From positions 98,868,852 through 98,932,851 of the forward strand of contig NC_134401.1 in assembly GCF_050003625.1 (NCBI RefSeq): DNA of 64,000 nt, given 5' to 3'. The DNA is from Haematobia irritans (lineage: Eukaryota > Arthropoda > Insecta > Diptera > Muscidae). A program made the position numbers and the translations under genes. The notes below the pieces were generated by a model. It did not search any database. It was given only the letters and a program-made list of their open reading frames with translations, and was not told the origin of the DNA. Shown piece after piece: positions 1-12,392 of the stretch. Each line of letters starts with the position of its first letter. Positions within the stretch are counted from its first letter, which is position 1.

Positions 1-2034
1 TTGTTGTTTTTTTATTTCAGCTTAAAACCATACATTGACTAAACTACAAGAGTAGCTTAACCAACAGAGGAAAAGAATGTTTGTCAAATTTATTTGGGCA
101 AAGCCCTATAGACTGCAAGATGGTTGGATGGACGCACGTTTCGGAATTACCACATTCCTCATCAGCATCCTCTACTTGCAGCAAAACTATCAACCAATTA
201 TCAGAATAAATTCAGGCAGTTTATTAAACCCAACAAAAACCACACTTGAACCCTCCGAAAAAAGGTTTTACATTGATAGCCGGCTTATGCCGAAATAAAC
301 TCGAAACAAACATATCTCTTTTCCTATGCCACTGTCAAATCATCGATTTGAATTCACATGGCTGGGTTTATTTTGAGCGTGCCTCCTCTTCTTTTTCCAT
401 TTGTTTTGTTTTGTTATTGTTGGTTTTGTTCTTTAAGCATTGTTGTTGTTTTTTTATTTCAGCTTAAAACCATACATTGACTAAACTACAAGAGTAGCTT
501 AACCAACAGAGGAAAAGAATGTTTGTCAAATTTATTTGGGCAAAGCCCTATAGACTGCAAGATGGTTGGATGGACGCACGTTTCGGAATTACCACATTCC
601 TCATCAGCATCCTCTACTTGCAGCAAAACTATCAACCAATTATCAGAATAAATTCAGGCAGTTTATTAAACCCAACAAAAACCACACTTGAACCCTCCGA
701 AAAAAGGTTTTACATTGATAGCCGGCTTATGCCGAAATAAACTCGAAACAAACATATCTCTTTTCCTATGCCACTGTCAAATCATCGATTTGAATTCACA
801 TGGCTGGGTTTATTTTGAGCGTGCCTCCTCTTCTTTTTCCATTTGTTTTGTTTTGTTATTGTTGGTTTTGTTCTTTAAGCATTGTTGTTGTTTTTTTATT
901 TCAGCTTAAAACCATACATTGACTAAACTACAAGAGTAGCTTAACCAACAGAGGAAAAGAATGTTTGTCAAATTTATTTGGGCAAAGCCCTATAGACTGC
1001 AAGATGGTTGGATGGACGCACGTTTCGGAATTACCACATTCCTCATCAGCATCCTCTACTTGCAGCAAAACTATCAACCAATTACCAGAATAAATTCAGG
1101 CAGTTTATTAAACCCAACAAAAACCACACTTGAACCCTCCGAAAAAAGGTTTTACATTGATAGCCGGCTTATGCCGAAATAAACTCGAAACAAACATATC
1201 TCTTTTCCTATGCCACTGTCAAATCATCGATTTGAATTCACATGGCTGGGTTTATTTTGAGCGTGCCTCCTCTTCTTTTTCCATTTGTTTTGTTTTGTTA
1301 TTGTTGGTTTTGTTCTTTAAGCATTGTTGTTGTTTTTTATTTCAGCTTAAAACCATACATTGACTAAACTACAAGAGTAGCCCAACCAACAGAGGAAAAG
1401 AATGTTTGTCAAATTTATTTGGGCAAAGCCCTATAGACTGCAAGATGGTTGGATGGACGCACGTTTCGGAATTACCACATTCCTCATCAGCATCCTCTAC
1501 TTGCAGCAAAACTATCAACCAATTATCAAAATAAATTCAGGCAGTTTATTAAACCCAACAAAAACCACACTTGAACCCTCCGAAAAAAGGTTTTACATTG
1601 ATAGCCGGCTTATGCCGAAATAAACTCGAAACAAACATATCTCTTTTCCTATGCCACTGTCAAATCATCGATTTGAATTCACATGGCTGGGTTTATTTTG
1701 AGCGTGCCTCCTCTTCTTTTTCCATTTGTTTTGTTTTGTTATTGTTGGTTTTGTTCTTTAAGCATTGTTGTTGTTTTTTTATTTCAGCTTAAAACCATAC
1801 ATTGACTAAACTACAAGAGTAGCCCAACCAACAGAGGAAAAGAATGTTTGTCAAATTTATTTGGGCAAAGCCCTATAGACTGCAAGATGGTTGGATGGAC
1901 GCACGTTTCGGAATTACCACATTCCTCATCAGCATCCTCTACTTGCAGCAAAACTATCAACCAATTATCAGAATAAATTCAGGCAGTTTATTAAACCCAA
2001 CAAAAACCACACTTGAACCCTCCGAAAAAAAGGT
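1..2034 (+). repeat. 442-bp satellite array, about 4.6 copies
   Basis: Head-to-tail copies of one unit. The same anchor sequence recurs at 77, 519, 961, 1402 and 1844, giving periods of 442, 442, 441 and 442 bp. Copies differ by a few substitutions only (cttaacc in copies 1-3, cccaacc in copies 4-5; single changes near 1084 and 1528), so homogenisation is recent. The window opens inside a unit, so the array continues to the left. Two overlapping 73-codon open frames recur in each unit; they show no domain and are taken as chance. The last copy breaks off after the run ccctccgaaaaaaa and passes directly into a 29-bp minisatellite. Confidence 0.95.
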
Positions 2035-2245
2035 ATAGAAAATTTTGTCAAAATTTTATTTCTATAGAAAATTTTGTCAACATTTTATTTCTGTAGAAAA
2101 TTTGCCAAAATTTTAATTTTATAGAAAATTTTGTCAACATTTTATTTTGCTATAGAAAATTTGTCAAAACTTTGTTAAAATTTATTACTATAGAAAATTT
2201 TTAAAAATTTTATTTATATGGAAAATTATGTCAAAAATTTATCTC
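2035..2245 (+). repeat. 29-bp minisatellite, diverged short array
   Basis: About seven decayed units of the tatagaaaattttgtcaaaa minisatellite that also fills 5826-8450. It starts exactly where the 442-bp satellite ends, with no spacer. Confidence 0.85.
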
Positions 2246-2531
2246 TTAATTGAAATCCAAAATTTGAAAAACTAAATTCGTATTTATGGTGCTAATGTAT
2301 GTCTCAGCTGAGTTTTCTGCAAATTTCAAATTTGAATTTATCTTCATACAAATATGGGAAACCAGGATCCTCTTTTGAACCTAACCAAACCCAAAGAGAT
2401 ACGCTATATCTGAAAAGCTTTTTGGTGTTCCATCTAAATATACAGCCTTCACATGTCTTCAGTGGGTGGACTTATCTTCGGTTAACATTCCCTTGGACAA
2501 TATCTCCCGATCACTATTAATATTAAGATGG
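2246..2531. other. unassigned AT-rich spacer
   Basis: No recognisable gene, TIR or tandem repeat. A 73-codon plus-strand frame (2299-2520) has no motif. Confidence 0.5.
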
Positions 2532-3189
2532 AATTTAGGTTAGGTTAAAAAGAGGAATCAGTTTGCACTGTCTTATGTCGGCTGACATACACGTAAGCCA
2601 TGATTTGTTGTGCGCTCTAACTTCTTTCCATCGCACCCTTCTTTTATTCCTGGTATTGTGTGTCTCTAGCTAATTCCTTAATTGGCTTTCCAGTTGGACA
2701 AGGTCCCGAATCACCTAGTAGTGCTCAAAGGTCTCATCATCTTCATCCTGTTCCTATTGGGCACAAATGTGCCCGTCATTATTCCTACGGTCCTCCTGAC
2801 TGTCTTTCTACTATCCTTGAGTAGTTCTCCAGTCTTATCTAGGTCACGCCATGGTATTTTCGTCGCCCTTCCGACCGCTACATCGATTTATGAGTCTTCG
2901 GTTCCAACTCTACTCGCAATTCCCTATGTGTTCCAGGTCTTATGCCAGTTCATTTGCCTTTATGTTTTCTCTTATTCCGTCGGATCCAGTATTCGTTGAT
3001 CATGCTTTTGCATTCCAATACAGTTCGTGATCGAACCGTAATATCTTCTATTGCCTTCATTGCCCTCTGGCAATCATGGAAAATGTTTACGTTTTGTGAC
3101 CTCGTTTTATTTTCGAGCCATTTAACCCACTCCGTTATGACAGGCACTTCTGCCTATAGGATTGTGGTAATCGGAATATGATCTCGGAG

Positions 3190-4090
3190 CCTGGGTCCTA
3201 CGCAAATACGCCCAGTGCCGTCCTCTCAACCATCTTCGATCCATGTGATGTGGTCCGGTAAGCGGAATAGAATGTCGATGTCTGAGTCCTACACAAATAC
3301 GACCAGTGCCGCCCTCTCACCCATTCCATTTCCCTCTGGTATCTTATCTGGGTTCCTATTCTTCCAGGACTATCTTACTGGCTTCAGAATGTCAGACTCG
3401 GCTGTCATGGCCACATCAGGTATACGATCATGGGTTGTTGCGGCTTCCGCCAGGGGTATTAAGTCCCCTTTTAGAGTCCACATCTTAAGGCTTTCTCAGT
3501 TCTCTGTTTGATGTGGATCTTCTAATTCAGTTTCCTCTCAAGGAACTTTATTTTATCAGTCACATGTATCATCTTGATCAAAAAACTCGGTTCGATATAT
3601 TGGGCAATTTTAGTCCTTCTAGTGAATAGCCATAATTCTGTCTTCTTCGGGTTAGGTTAGGTTAGGTGACAGCCCGATGTGTCAAGCTAACTTAGACTAT
3701 TCAGTCCATTGTGATAGCACATTGGTGAACTTCTTCGGGTTAATATTCACCCCTGGGTCATAGGACCCTTTCTGCCCTCCTGTGGAATCTGTAAGGACCA
3801 GTTCCCTGCAGAATCTCGGTGTCTGGGTCTTCCACATATACGCCCAGTGGCGTCCTCTCACCCACCTTTGATCCATCGGTGCAGTATGTTAGTTATTTCT
3901 CACTGGTATCTGATCTGGTGTCCTATTCTCCCAGGACAATCTTGCTGGCATCAGAATGTCCTACTCGGCCGCCAAGGCCACATCTGGTATACGATCATGT
4001 ATTGTTGCGGTATCCGCCAGGGGGATTCAGGCTCCGCTCAGAGTCCACTATCTGTAAACTTTCTCAATCCTCTGTTTGATCTGGCTCTCC
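3190..4090 (-). repeat. internal duplication inside LINE L-a
   Basis: The stretch around 3190-3510 and the stretch 3815-4075 are clearly homologous (shared cacccattccatttccctc-like text, the ttctggcatcagaatgtc region and gtatacgatcatg). The post-YADD thumb segment is also present twice (about 3745-3815 and 4080-4180). The copy therefore carries a diverged local duplication of roughly 340 bp. A third homologous module lies in the second L-a relic near 13060-13250. Confidence 0.65.
3655..3729 (-). mobile_element. 5'-truncated SINE (S1) inserted in LINE L-a
   Basis: Minus-strand S1 tail (ggttaggtgacagcccgatg, then the ctattcagtccattgtgat segment). It is flanked by a 13-bp direct repeat cttcttcgggtta at 3642-3654 and 3730-3742. 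Removing one repeat and the insert restores a continuous RT thumb reading frame, so this is a genuine target-primed insertion that happened after the LINE landed. Confidence 0.85.
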
Positions 4091-4520
4091 GGGTTAACTT
4101 TCAGGCCCCCGAGTCTTAGGACCCTTTCTGCCTTCCTGCCGAGTCTGTTAGGACCCGTCCCCTGCAGAAATGTTATAACATCGTCTGCGTAACAGGCGTG
4201 TTCAAATCTCCTTAGCTAGAATCATTAGTAAGCCGTGTATAGTTGTAGCCCACAATAGTGGCGATAGTATTCCTCCCTGTGGAGCTCCCCGCTCTAATGT
4301 GGCCGTTATGGTCACATGATGCGATCCACAGCTAACCCTTCTATTCCTTAGAATATGAGCTATGTAGTCTTTTAATGATTTGATCACCCGAAACTGATCT
4401 TAGGATTTGATAAGTGTAGAAAGCTCCCTCAATATCAATACCAACAGCTAGCGTGCACGTCTTAGCAGAGAAGGGTCCCTCTATAGATAGGATGGAATTT
4501 GCTCCAAAATTTTAGATGCT

Positions 4521-5544
4521 GATGCCAAATTATACCCATCATAAGTAGTTCTCCTCGACCAAAAAAATTCTTAGGAATCTTGTGGACTCGCTGACTTATT
4601 TCTTAACATACTTAAAGCTTGAAATTTTTGTTATCATTAGACACACATATTGGAATTCAAGAGCTACTCGTACATGGGCACGTTTCGTAACGTTAAACAC
4701 GTTCCGCCGTCACACACACTCTCTATTATTTAAATTTTGGAAATTAGAATCTCGTGAAACCACCCATCAAACAGCACCAGAATATTCGCATTAAGCATAA
4801 CCCCACATGTACACCAGCATTCCAAAAATTTCAACAATACCCAAAAAGCCATCATCACCAGCCATACGATTGATAATGACGATAGATAATCAACTCTCTT
4901 CGACAAGAACTTTGGCCGTACGAAGACACATTGATAGCCACGCCTAACGAATTGTATTCTTCTTTTATTCATTCATCCTCCTAATGTTTTCGTTCGGTGG
5001 ATTTGAAGTTTGATATCAAACACTGGATACGAAATCAACTCTCTTTTGGGAGCTTCGAAAGTGGAAGATTTAAAGTATTGAGGGAGACAAATTGGGATTG
5101 TATCATCAGGCCAAAAGCGAACACCAACACACAAACCATTATTTAAGTACGTTACTTTCACTACACGGCAAAAAATATTGTATAATAAGAAACAAATAGG
5201 AGAGAGCAGATATGTAATGCTAGCATTTTTGGTCCGATCGGAGAAAACTCCGAAGACACTTATAGATATTTTTCCTAGAACCAAAGGACTGTTCTTTGTA
5301 GCAACAATTTTCTTTCACATTTCGGCCCACTATTAAAAGAAAGAGATCATACTAAGAATATAAGGTGATGTATGCAGTATGTGTAAATGAGATGCATGAC
5401 TCCCCAATTGAGTATTACGAATTATAAACAATTGTAAAAGACCTCAAACTTAACAAATCCAGGATGGTATTCTATATGAATTTTAGAAATATGCTCCTGC
5501 AAATTTTTTGATCTACTTTTACGGACTTTTAACAATATCTCTCC
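4521..5544. other. unassigned, possible LINE upstream region
   Basis: No intact gene. A plus-strand frame around 5000-5290 reads text such as KYVTFTTRQKILYNKKQ and IFPRTKGLF, which loosely recalls LINE ORF1 nucleic-acid-binding proteins. With the RT fragment just downstream in the same orientation it may belong to one element, but the match is weak. An 80-codon and a 103-codon minus frame overlap it and show nothing. Confidence 0.3.
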
Positions 5545-5825
5545 ATCGGAATCAGTTCCAGCCTTTTTCACGCAATATGTTCTTATTCATTTTCACAAGA
5601 AAGGTCATCCCAATTTAGTAACAAACTACAGAGGACTTTCTCCTATTGATTCTCTTTGTAAGATTTTCAACGGTAACATATTATCCTGAATCATATACTC
5701 GACTGGATCCCAAGATATGATATTCTGAATGAATTCCAATCAGGTTTTCGTAAGGACTATTCAATCATTGATAACATATTTAACATATTTAACTTCTGAA
5801 AGTAAAAGGACATATGCGTTTTTTT
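5545..5825 (+). pseudogene. LINE reverse-transcriptase fragment (family L-c)
   Basis: Plus-strand text NYRGLSPIDSLCKIFNG followed, after a stop and frameshift, by EFQSGFRKDYSIIDNIFNI and then TYAFF. These are the fingers/palm blocks of a non-LTR RT (KKG..NYRgIS..., QsGFR..yST.Dnif, then aFFvDF). The RT is cut off just before the motif A aspartate by the first unit of the 29-bp array. No other part of this element is certain. The clade is probably Jockey/CR1-like. Confidence 0.75.
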
Positions 5826-8450
5826 TCTATTTATATAGAAAATTTTTGTCAAAATGTTATTCCAGTAGAAGATTTTGTCAATTTGTTATTTCTATAGACA
5901 CTTTTGTCAAAATGTTATTTCTATAGAAAATTTTGTTAAAATGTTATTTTTCTAAAAAATTTTGTCAAAGTTTTATTTCAATAGAAAATTTTGCAAAGTT
6001 TTTATTTCTATACAACATTTTGTCAAAATTTTATTTCTATAGAAAATTTGTCAAAATTTTATTTCTATAGAAAATTTTGAAAATTTTCAATAGAAAATTT
6101 TGTCAATTTGTTATTTATTTCTATAGAAAATTTTGTTAAAATGTTATTTCTATAAAAAATTTTATTTCAATAGAAAATTTTGTCAAAATTTTATTTCAAT
6201 AGAAAATTTTGTCAAAATTTTATTTCTATGGAAAATTTTGTCTAAATTTTATTTGTATAGAACATTTTGTCAAAATTTTATTGCTATAGAAAATTTTGTC
6301 AAAATTTTATTTCTATAGAAAATTTTGTCAAAATTTTATTCCAATAGAAAATTTTGTCAAATTTTTATTTCTATAGAAAATTTTATTAAAATTTAAATTC
6401 TATAGAAAATTTTGTCAAAATGTTATTTCTATAGAAAATTTTGTCAAAATATTATTTCTATAGAAAATTTTGTCAAAATTTTATTTCAATAGAAAATTTT
6501 GTCAAATTTTATTTCAATAGAAAATTGTGCCAAGATTTTATTTCTATAGAAAATGTTATCAAAAATTTATATTTCTATAGAAAATTTTGTCAAGATTTTA
6601 TTTCTATAGGAAATTTTGTCAAGATTTTATTTCTATAGAAAATTTTGTCAAAATTTTATTTCTATAGAAAATTTTGTCAAAATTTTATTTCTATAGAAAA
6701 TTTTGTCAAAATTTTATTTCTATAGAAAATTTTGTCAAAATTTTATTTCTATGGAAAATTTTGTTTAAATTTTATTTCTACAGAAAATTTTATCAAAATT
6801 TTATTTCTATAGAAAAATTTGTCAACATTTTATTTCTATAGAAAATTTTGTCAAAATTTTATTTCTATGGAAAATTTTGTCTAAATTTTATTTATATAGA
6901 ACATTTTGTCAAAATTTTATTGCTATAGAAAATTTTGTCAAAATTTTATTTCTATAGAAAATTTTATCAAAATTTTATTTCTATAGAAAATTTTGTCAAA
7001 ATTTTATTTCTATAGAAAATTTTGTCAAAATTTTATTTCTATAGAAAATTTTGTCAAAATTTTATTTCTATAGAAAATTTTGTCAAAATTTTATTTCTAT
7101 AGAAAATTTTGTCAAATTATATTTCTATAGAAAATTTTGTCAAAATTTTATTTCTAAAGAAAATTTTGTCAAAATTTTATTTCTATAGAAAATTTGGCAA
7201 AATTGTATTTCTATAGAAATTTTTGTCAAAATTTTATCTCTATAGAAATTTTTTTCAAAATTTTATTTCTATAGAAAATTTTGTCAATATTTTATTTCTA
7301 TAGAAAATTTTGTCAAAATTTTATTTCTATGAAAATTTTGTCTAAATTTCATTTCTATAGATAATTTTGTAAAAATTTTATTTTTATAGAAAATTTTGTC
7401 AAAAATTTTATTTCTATAGAAAATTTTGTCAAAATTTTATTTCTATAGAAAATTTTGTCAAAATTTTATTTCTATAGAAAATTTTGTCAAAATTTTATTT
7501 CTATAGAAAAAATTTTGTCAAAATTTTATTTCTATAGAAAATTTTGTCAAAATTTTATTTCTATAGAAAATTTTGTCAAAATTTTATTTCTATAGAAAAT
7601 TTTGTCAAAATTTTATTTCTATAGATAATTTTGTCAAAATTTTATTTTTATAGAAAATTTTGTCAAAAATTTTATTTCTATAGAAAATTTTGTCAAAATT
7701 TTATTTCTATAGATAATTTTGTAAAAATTTTATTTTTATAGAAAATTTTGTCAAAATTTTATTTCTATAGATAATTTTGTCAAAATTTTATTTCTATAGA
7801 AAATTTTGTCAAAATATTATTTCTATAGAAAATTTTGTCAAAACTTTATTTCTATAGAAAATTTTGTCTAAATTTTATTTATATAGAAAATTTTGTCAAA
7901 ATTTTATTTCTATAGAAAATTTTGTCAAAATTTTATTTCTATAGAAAATTTTGTCAAAATTTTATTTCTATAGAAAAAATGTTGTCAAAATTTTATTTCT
8001 ATAGAAAATTTTGTCAAAATTTTATTTCTGTAGAAAATTTTGTCAAAATTTTATTTCTATAGAAAATTTTGTCAAAATTTTATTTCTATAGATAATTTTG
8101 TAAAAATTTTATTTTTATAGAAAATTTTGTCAAAAATTTTATTTCTATAGAAAATTTTGTCAAAATTTTATTTCTATAGAAAATTTTGTCAAAATATTAT
8201 TTCTATAGAAAATTTTGTCAAAATTTTATTTCTATGGAAAATTTTGTCTAAATTTTATTTCTATAGAAAATTTTGTCAAAATTTTATTTCTATAGAAAAT
8301 TTTGTCAAAAATTTTATTTCTATAGAAAAAAATTTGTCAAAATTTTATTTCTATAGAAAATTTTGTCAAAATTTTATTCCAATAGAAAATTTTGTCAAAA
8401 TTTAATTTCTGTACAAAATTTTAGTTCTATAGAAAATTTTGTCAAAGTCC
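5826..8450 (+). repeat. 29-bp minisatellite, about 90 copies
   Basis: Unbroken array with period 29 (successive ctatag at 6662 and 6691). Each unit is built of two dyads: atttctatagaaat, a perfect 14-bp palindrome, and aaaattttgtcaaaatttt, a palindrome except for its central base. Units in the centre (about 6640-8300) are nearly identical; those at the left edge (5826-6450) and right edge are diverged, the usual sign of homogenisation from the middle. Open frames of 61-82 codons within it are artefacts of 29-bp frame cycling. Confidence 0.97.
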
Positions 8451-9299
8451 AAACTTCATGTCAATCTCTTTTTTTTTTGTTGAGTGTACTTGCACTTCTA
8501 ATTTACCATTCAGAACACGAAGAAACCTAACGAGTTTTATTTTTTTGTTTCATCAATGTTTTTGTTAGAAAACAAATGGGGGATTATTTGGGTTGGAACA
8601 TTGAAGCGCTACGACATCAGCTCTTCAGATAATGACTCGAACATGACATTCTAGGACTTTTTCATACACAACACTCCCAACGCTTCAACCATCCGAAATG
8701 ATTTTTGTTCCAATGTAAAATTGGGTATGAAGGCGAATACTTATACGAATATACTTTTAGAGTTCGATGGTTGTAAAACATATATGATGGCATAGTTATA
8801 TAAAAAAGTATATGGGTTGATAGGTCACTTGCTTCATAGTGGTTCCAGGCTAAGAAAAGGAATTTGACTTACAAGAGTTCCATGTTACCTTAAAATAGCC
8901 TTCAGGAGAGTGAATTATTTCATTTCATAGACTTTCCTTAACCAATGGTCTTCGAAGGGAATGCAATAAAAAACAGAAGGATGCACCAAAGGATAAAAGA
9001 GATAACGATAGGGAATACAATTAACATACACTTAATAACAATTGAGTTGAATCGAAAGATTTTGATGATATTTTACGAAAGCACCGGGGCATAATATCCA
9101 AAACTCATTTATCATGTTTAGAATTTTCGTGGTCCTATAATCACCCCATACCTGTTTAAACAGCAAAATGTTATTTTTAGACGGTGAACATGGAACATGT
9201 TTGTCGCAGCCATGTTATTTTCTCAAAAATTATGTATCTGATTTCGGCAATGTATATGTTTAAAGTTTATAACACCGCTTAGATGTGTTTACACTTCTA
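8451..9299. other. unassigned spacer with a MITE relic
   Basis: Mostly unrecognised sequence. About 9155-9260 (aacatgtttgtcgcagccat, tatgtatctgatttcgg) matches the interior of the TIR element at 50074-50314, so it is a worn copy of that family. The segment 9265-9395 may be the 5' UTR of the LINE that follows. Confidence 0.4.
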
Positions 9300-12200
9300 G
9301 CCGGTCCCAAACCCGGAGAAAGGAGGAGGGGAAATTGGTACCCTAATCGGATTAATTCACCCCCAATCGAATTAATTCTGAAACACTGATTTCGATTGAG
9401 GTCCCTCGCCTTTAAGAACTTGAGCGTTGGGCTAATAAGCCATCCTTATAAAAACCAATCAATAAATGAAACAAAAAGAAACCCGCTTACGATGACGAAA
9501 TATGGCTTTAAACAAAGGATTATGATTGGAACCTGGAATGTACGAACGCTCTTTGAACCGTCTAGATTAAACCAAGTCCGCAATGAGATGGGATCATAAA
9601 ACATTGGCATACTGGTACTAAGCGAGGTAATATGGCTAAACAGAGGAGAAATACGTTTGTCATCTGGGCACAAATCCTTATACTCAGGAAATGATAAGTC
9701 TAGAATAAATGGAGTAGGCCTCTTAATTTCACCGAAAGCAGCAAAGACTCTGATTCAATATCGTGCTGTCTCTGGTCGTATAATAGCTGCACGCTTCATA
9801 TCCAAATTTCGAAACATAACGGTACTACAGTGCTAAGCTCCAACAGAGTCAGTCGACGAAGAAGCTAAAGCCCATTTTTCTATGAGCAGCTATGTTAGAA
9901 GCTTCACTGTGCTCCATACGCAACGGAGACATTAAACTAGTAATTGGAGATTTCAACGCCAAAGTAAGCAACGACAACAACAACCTCAAATCGGTCATGG
10001 GAACAAACGGACTCGGCACAATAAGAAATGACAATGGAAATATACTGGTTGATCATTGCGCAAGACATAACCTCTTTATAGGAGGCACAAAATTCATTCA
10101 CAAAAATATTCACAAATGTGCGTAGGAGTCCCCCGACGGCCGAACGCTCAATCAAATTGATCACATTTTAATCAGCAAACTATTTCTTGGATGTCTTCAT
10201 GATGGAAGAACAATGAGAGGTGCTGATGTCGACAAACTTCGACCTGCTGCTGTAAAGCCCAGAAAGAAACCGTCCAAATACAACTTATTCCAGCTACAGG
10301 ATACCAATGTCGTCAGTCGATACGAGAACTCCGTAAGGCAAAATCTTTTTGCCAGAAATGGCGATATTTTTTGGCCAGACATTTATCTCGCCTGTCACCA
10401 AAGCGCAGCTAACGTCGTTGGCATCAGAGAAGATCCCACAAATCATGGATAACTGACGAAACCTTGCGTGAAATAGCGAACAGGAAAAAGTTAAAGAACA
10501 AAGTCTACCACACGAAGACACCTTCGATCAGAGCGACAGTAAAGATAGAATATCAACAATCAGCGGCGAAGGTCAAATACTGGCTCGAAAGAAACTGTAA
10601 GGACTATTTTGATAATATATCAGCAGAAGCGGAGAAGTCAGCGGCAAATGGCAACACGCGGGGTGTGTACAACGCAATTAAACAACTGAGCGGAAAGAAT
10701 GCTCGAACAACTGACGTAATCAAGGACGAAGATGGAAACGACATTACAACAACGGCTGAACAGTTGACACGCTGGCGGAACCTTTTCAACAATTCTACTC
10801 CGACTGCTACTCAAACAACTAGCTTGAGCTTGTTTAATAATAGACGACTTCCAAGAAGGGATATCGTGACATCAACACCTGCGTTCTCGGAAATAAACTG
10901 TCAAATTTGAAAAAAATCAAAATCTCGTGGGCAGGGAGCCGATTGCAGAATCGCTGACACCAATTATTACAAATGTGTGGGAAGAAGCAGCTATAATGGA
11001 TTGCTGGAAGGATGGCGTGATTGAAACGATTCCAAAGAAAGATCTCAGGTTGTGCAGAAATTGGAGGGGTATAACGCTGCTGAATGCAGTCAATAAACTA
11101 CTGTCAACAATACTATTTCATCGCATATCTCCAGCGGTAGAGACCATACTTAGGAACGAACAGGCAGGGTTCAGACCTGGAAGATCCTGCACAGACCATA
11201 TAATTACGATTACGAGTTATGTATAGAGCAGTCCATTAAATACAACTGCAATGCGTACCTCCTATTAGTGGACTTTGAGTGCGTGTTCGACACTGTATCC
11301 CGTCCAGCACTGTGGGATGCTCTAAGTATCAAAGGAATACCGCCGAAAATAGTGAACTTAATACGAGAACTGTATAGAGGTGCAAAATACGCGATAAAGG
11401 AGAAGAATGAGAAGAATTCGAGACAGGAGCAGGCGTCAAACAGGGTTTTATCCTATCACCCACCTTCTTTCTCTTGCTCCTAGACTGTGTCGTTCAACAG
11501 ATAAATGTCGAAGCACCATATGGAAAACGCTGGAATATGAGAGGATTTCTATTCGACGATGATTATGCGGATGATAACTGCCTTTTTGGTCACCGATTTG
11601 AGGATATTGAAAAGAAACTCCAAGTCCTATCAAGAAATGTCAAGGCCGTTGGCCTGAAGATTAACGCAGCAAAAACAAAGTTGATGAGAATTGGAAGCAA
11701 CAACGACTCACTGCTCTCACTCGACGGTAATATAATCGAAGATGTTGAAATTTTCTCATACCTGGGTGGCACCATTAGCAAATATGAAGGCTCACAAGAT
11801 TATATATCGGGCAGAATAAATAAGGCCAGAAACGCCATTCGTTCTTTGCACAGAGTTTGGCGTGCAAATAACATCTCGACAAATTTAAAACTCAGAATTT
11901 TCGACAGTAGCGTAAAATCAGCCCTTCTATACGGCTGCACCACTTGGAGGACTACACAAAACTCCCTCAGAAAGCTTCACTTATTTCACAACAAGTGCTT
12001 GAAGCAAATACTTAAAATCTTCTGGGCAAATTGGGTCACAAACGACCAACTATTAGCGATTGCCAACCGTCAGCCAATTGAAGCCTATGTCCGACGACGT
12101 AAATAGACATGGATTGAGCATGTTCTGAGAAGCATGGTCCTCTCATGGATGATATTGCCAGACAAGCTCTTGAGTGAAATCCCCAGGGACATAGAAATCC

Positions 12201-12340
12201 CGGACGGCCTCGGAATACCTGGATTCGGGTGGTTAAAGCTGAGTGTACATCTCTAACATGCGCTGAAACCAAGTCAAAGCATTGGCTAAGGACCGTATAA
12301 AGTGGAGAGATGCCCTTGGTTCTATATGAACCCGTCGACG
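9300..12340 (+). pseudogene. RTE-like LINE, near-complete but decayed (family L-b)
   Basis: Ordered domains on the plus strand: AP-endonuclease start GTWNVRTL (9528-9551), LSEVIW, YSG, GVGLLIS, then GDFNAK (about 9949) and NQIDHILIS (about 10150); a linker region (10464-10910); RT with NWRGITLLNAVNKLL and EQAGFRPGRSC (about 11060-11200), motif A VDFECVFDTVSR (11268-11301), LIRELYRGA, and DYADDNCLFG (YADD at 11564-11575); then FSYLGGTIS and the C-terminal block LRIFDSSVKSALLYG, RRRK*TWIEHVLR, NQVKALAKDRIKWR ending near 12320. At least six stops or frameshifts interrupt it. The usual SDH triad after RGADV is missing (RGADV runs directly into DKLR). It belongs to the endonuclease-RT group without RNase H. 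I am sure of the LINE, less sure of the clade. Confidence 0.9.
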
Positions 12341-12392
12341 TGACTCATCAAAACCCGACGTGGAAACAAAACATTGACCATTTTTTTTTTTT
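12341..12392. other. oligo(T) junction between convergent LINE 3' ends
   Basis: The plus-strand LINE L-b tail and the 3' end of a minus-strand LINE meet here around a run of about 13 T. The T run probably represents the poly(A) of the minus-strand element. Confidence 0.5.

Larger units (their letters stand above)
2532..4520 (-). pseudogene. degenerate LINE with RT and RNase H (family L-a)
   Basis: Minus-strand non-LTR retrotransposon relic. Reading right to left: RT motif A as VGIDIEGAF (4421-4445); the RT box RGAPQGGILSPLLW (4250-4291); the catalytic box CYADDV (YADD at 4180-4191); thumb text such as NPKKTELWLFTRRTKI (about 3650-3760, split by a SINE); then an RNase H block containing VNIFHDCQRAMKAI and RTVLECKSMINEY (2955-3130); and a C-terminal zone with ETFEHY. 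The frame is broken by many stops and shifts. The 3' end at about 2532 carries a short aacctaacct tail seen from the minus strand. RNase H downstream of RT suggests the I/LOA/Loner group; I cannot fix the clade. It cannot code for active enzyme. Confidence 0.85.

Noticed and set aside
77..2038. Repeated 73-codon frames in the 442-bp satellite
   Set aside because: Two overlapping frames per unit with no motif; satellite copies near-identical at all codon positions.
3651..3664. ggttaggttaggtta as telomeric repeat
   Set aside because: It is the taacctaacc tail of the SINE/LINE on the minus strand, seen at all SINE 3' ends; no long telomere-type array.
6133..8405. Series of 60-82 codon frames rich in Phe/Lys/Tyr
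   Set aside because: Translations of the 29-bp minisatellite (YRKFCQNFIS repeats); no gene.
5826..8450. Resemblance to a CRISPR array (short direct repeats of 29 bp)
   Set aside because: Repeats are contiguous with no unique spacers and the genome is eukaryotic.
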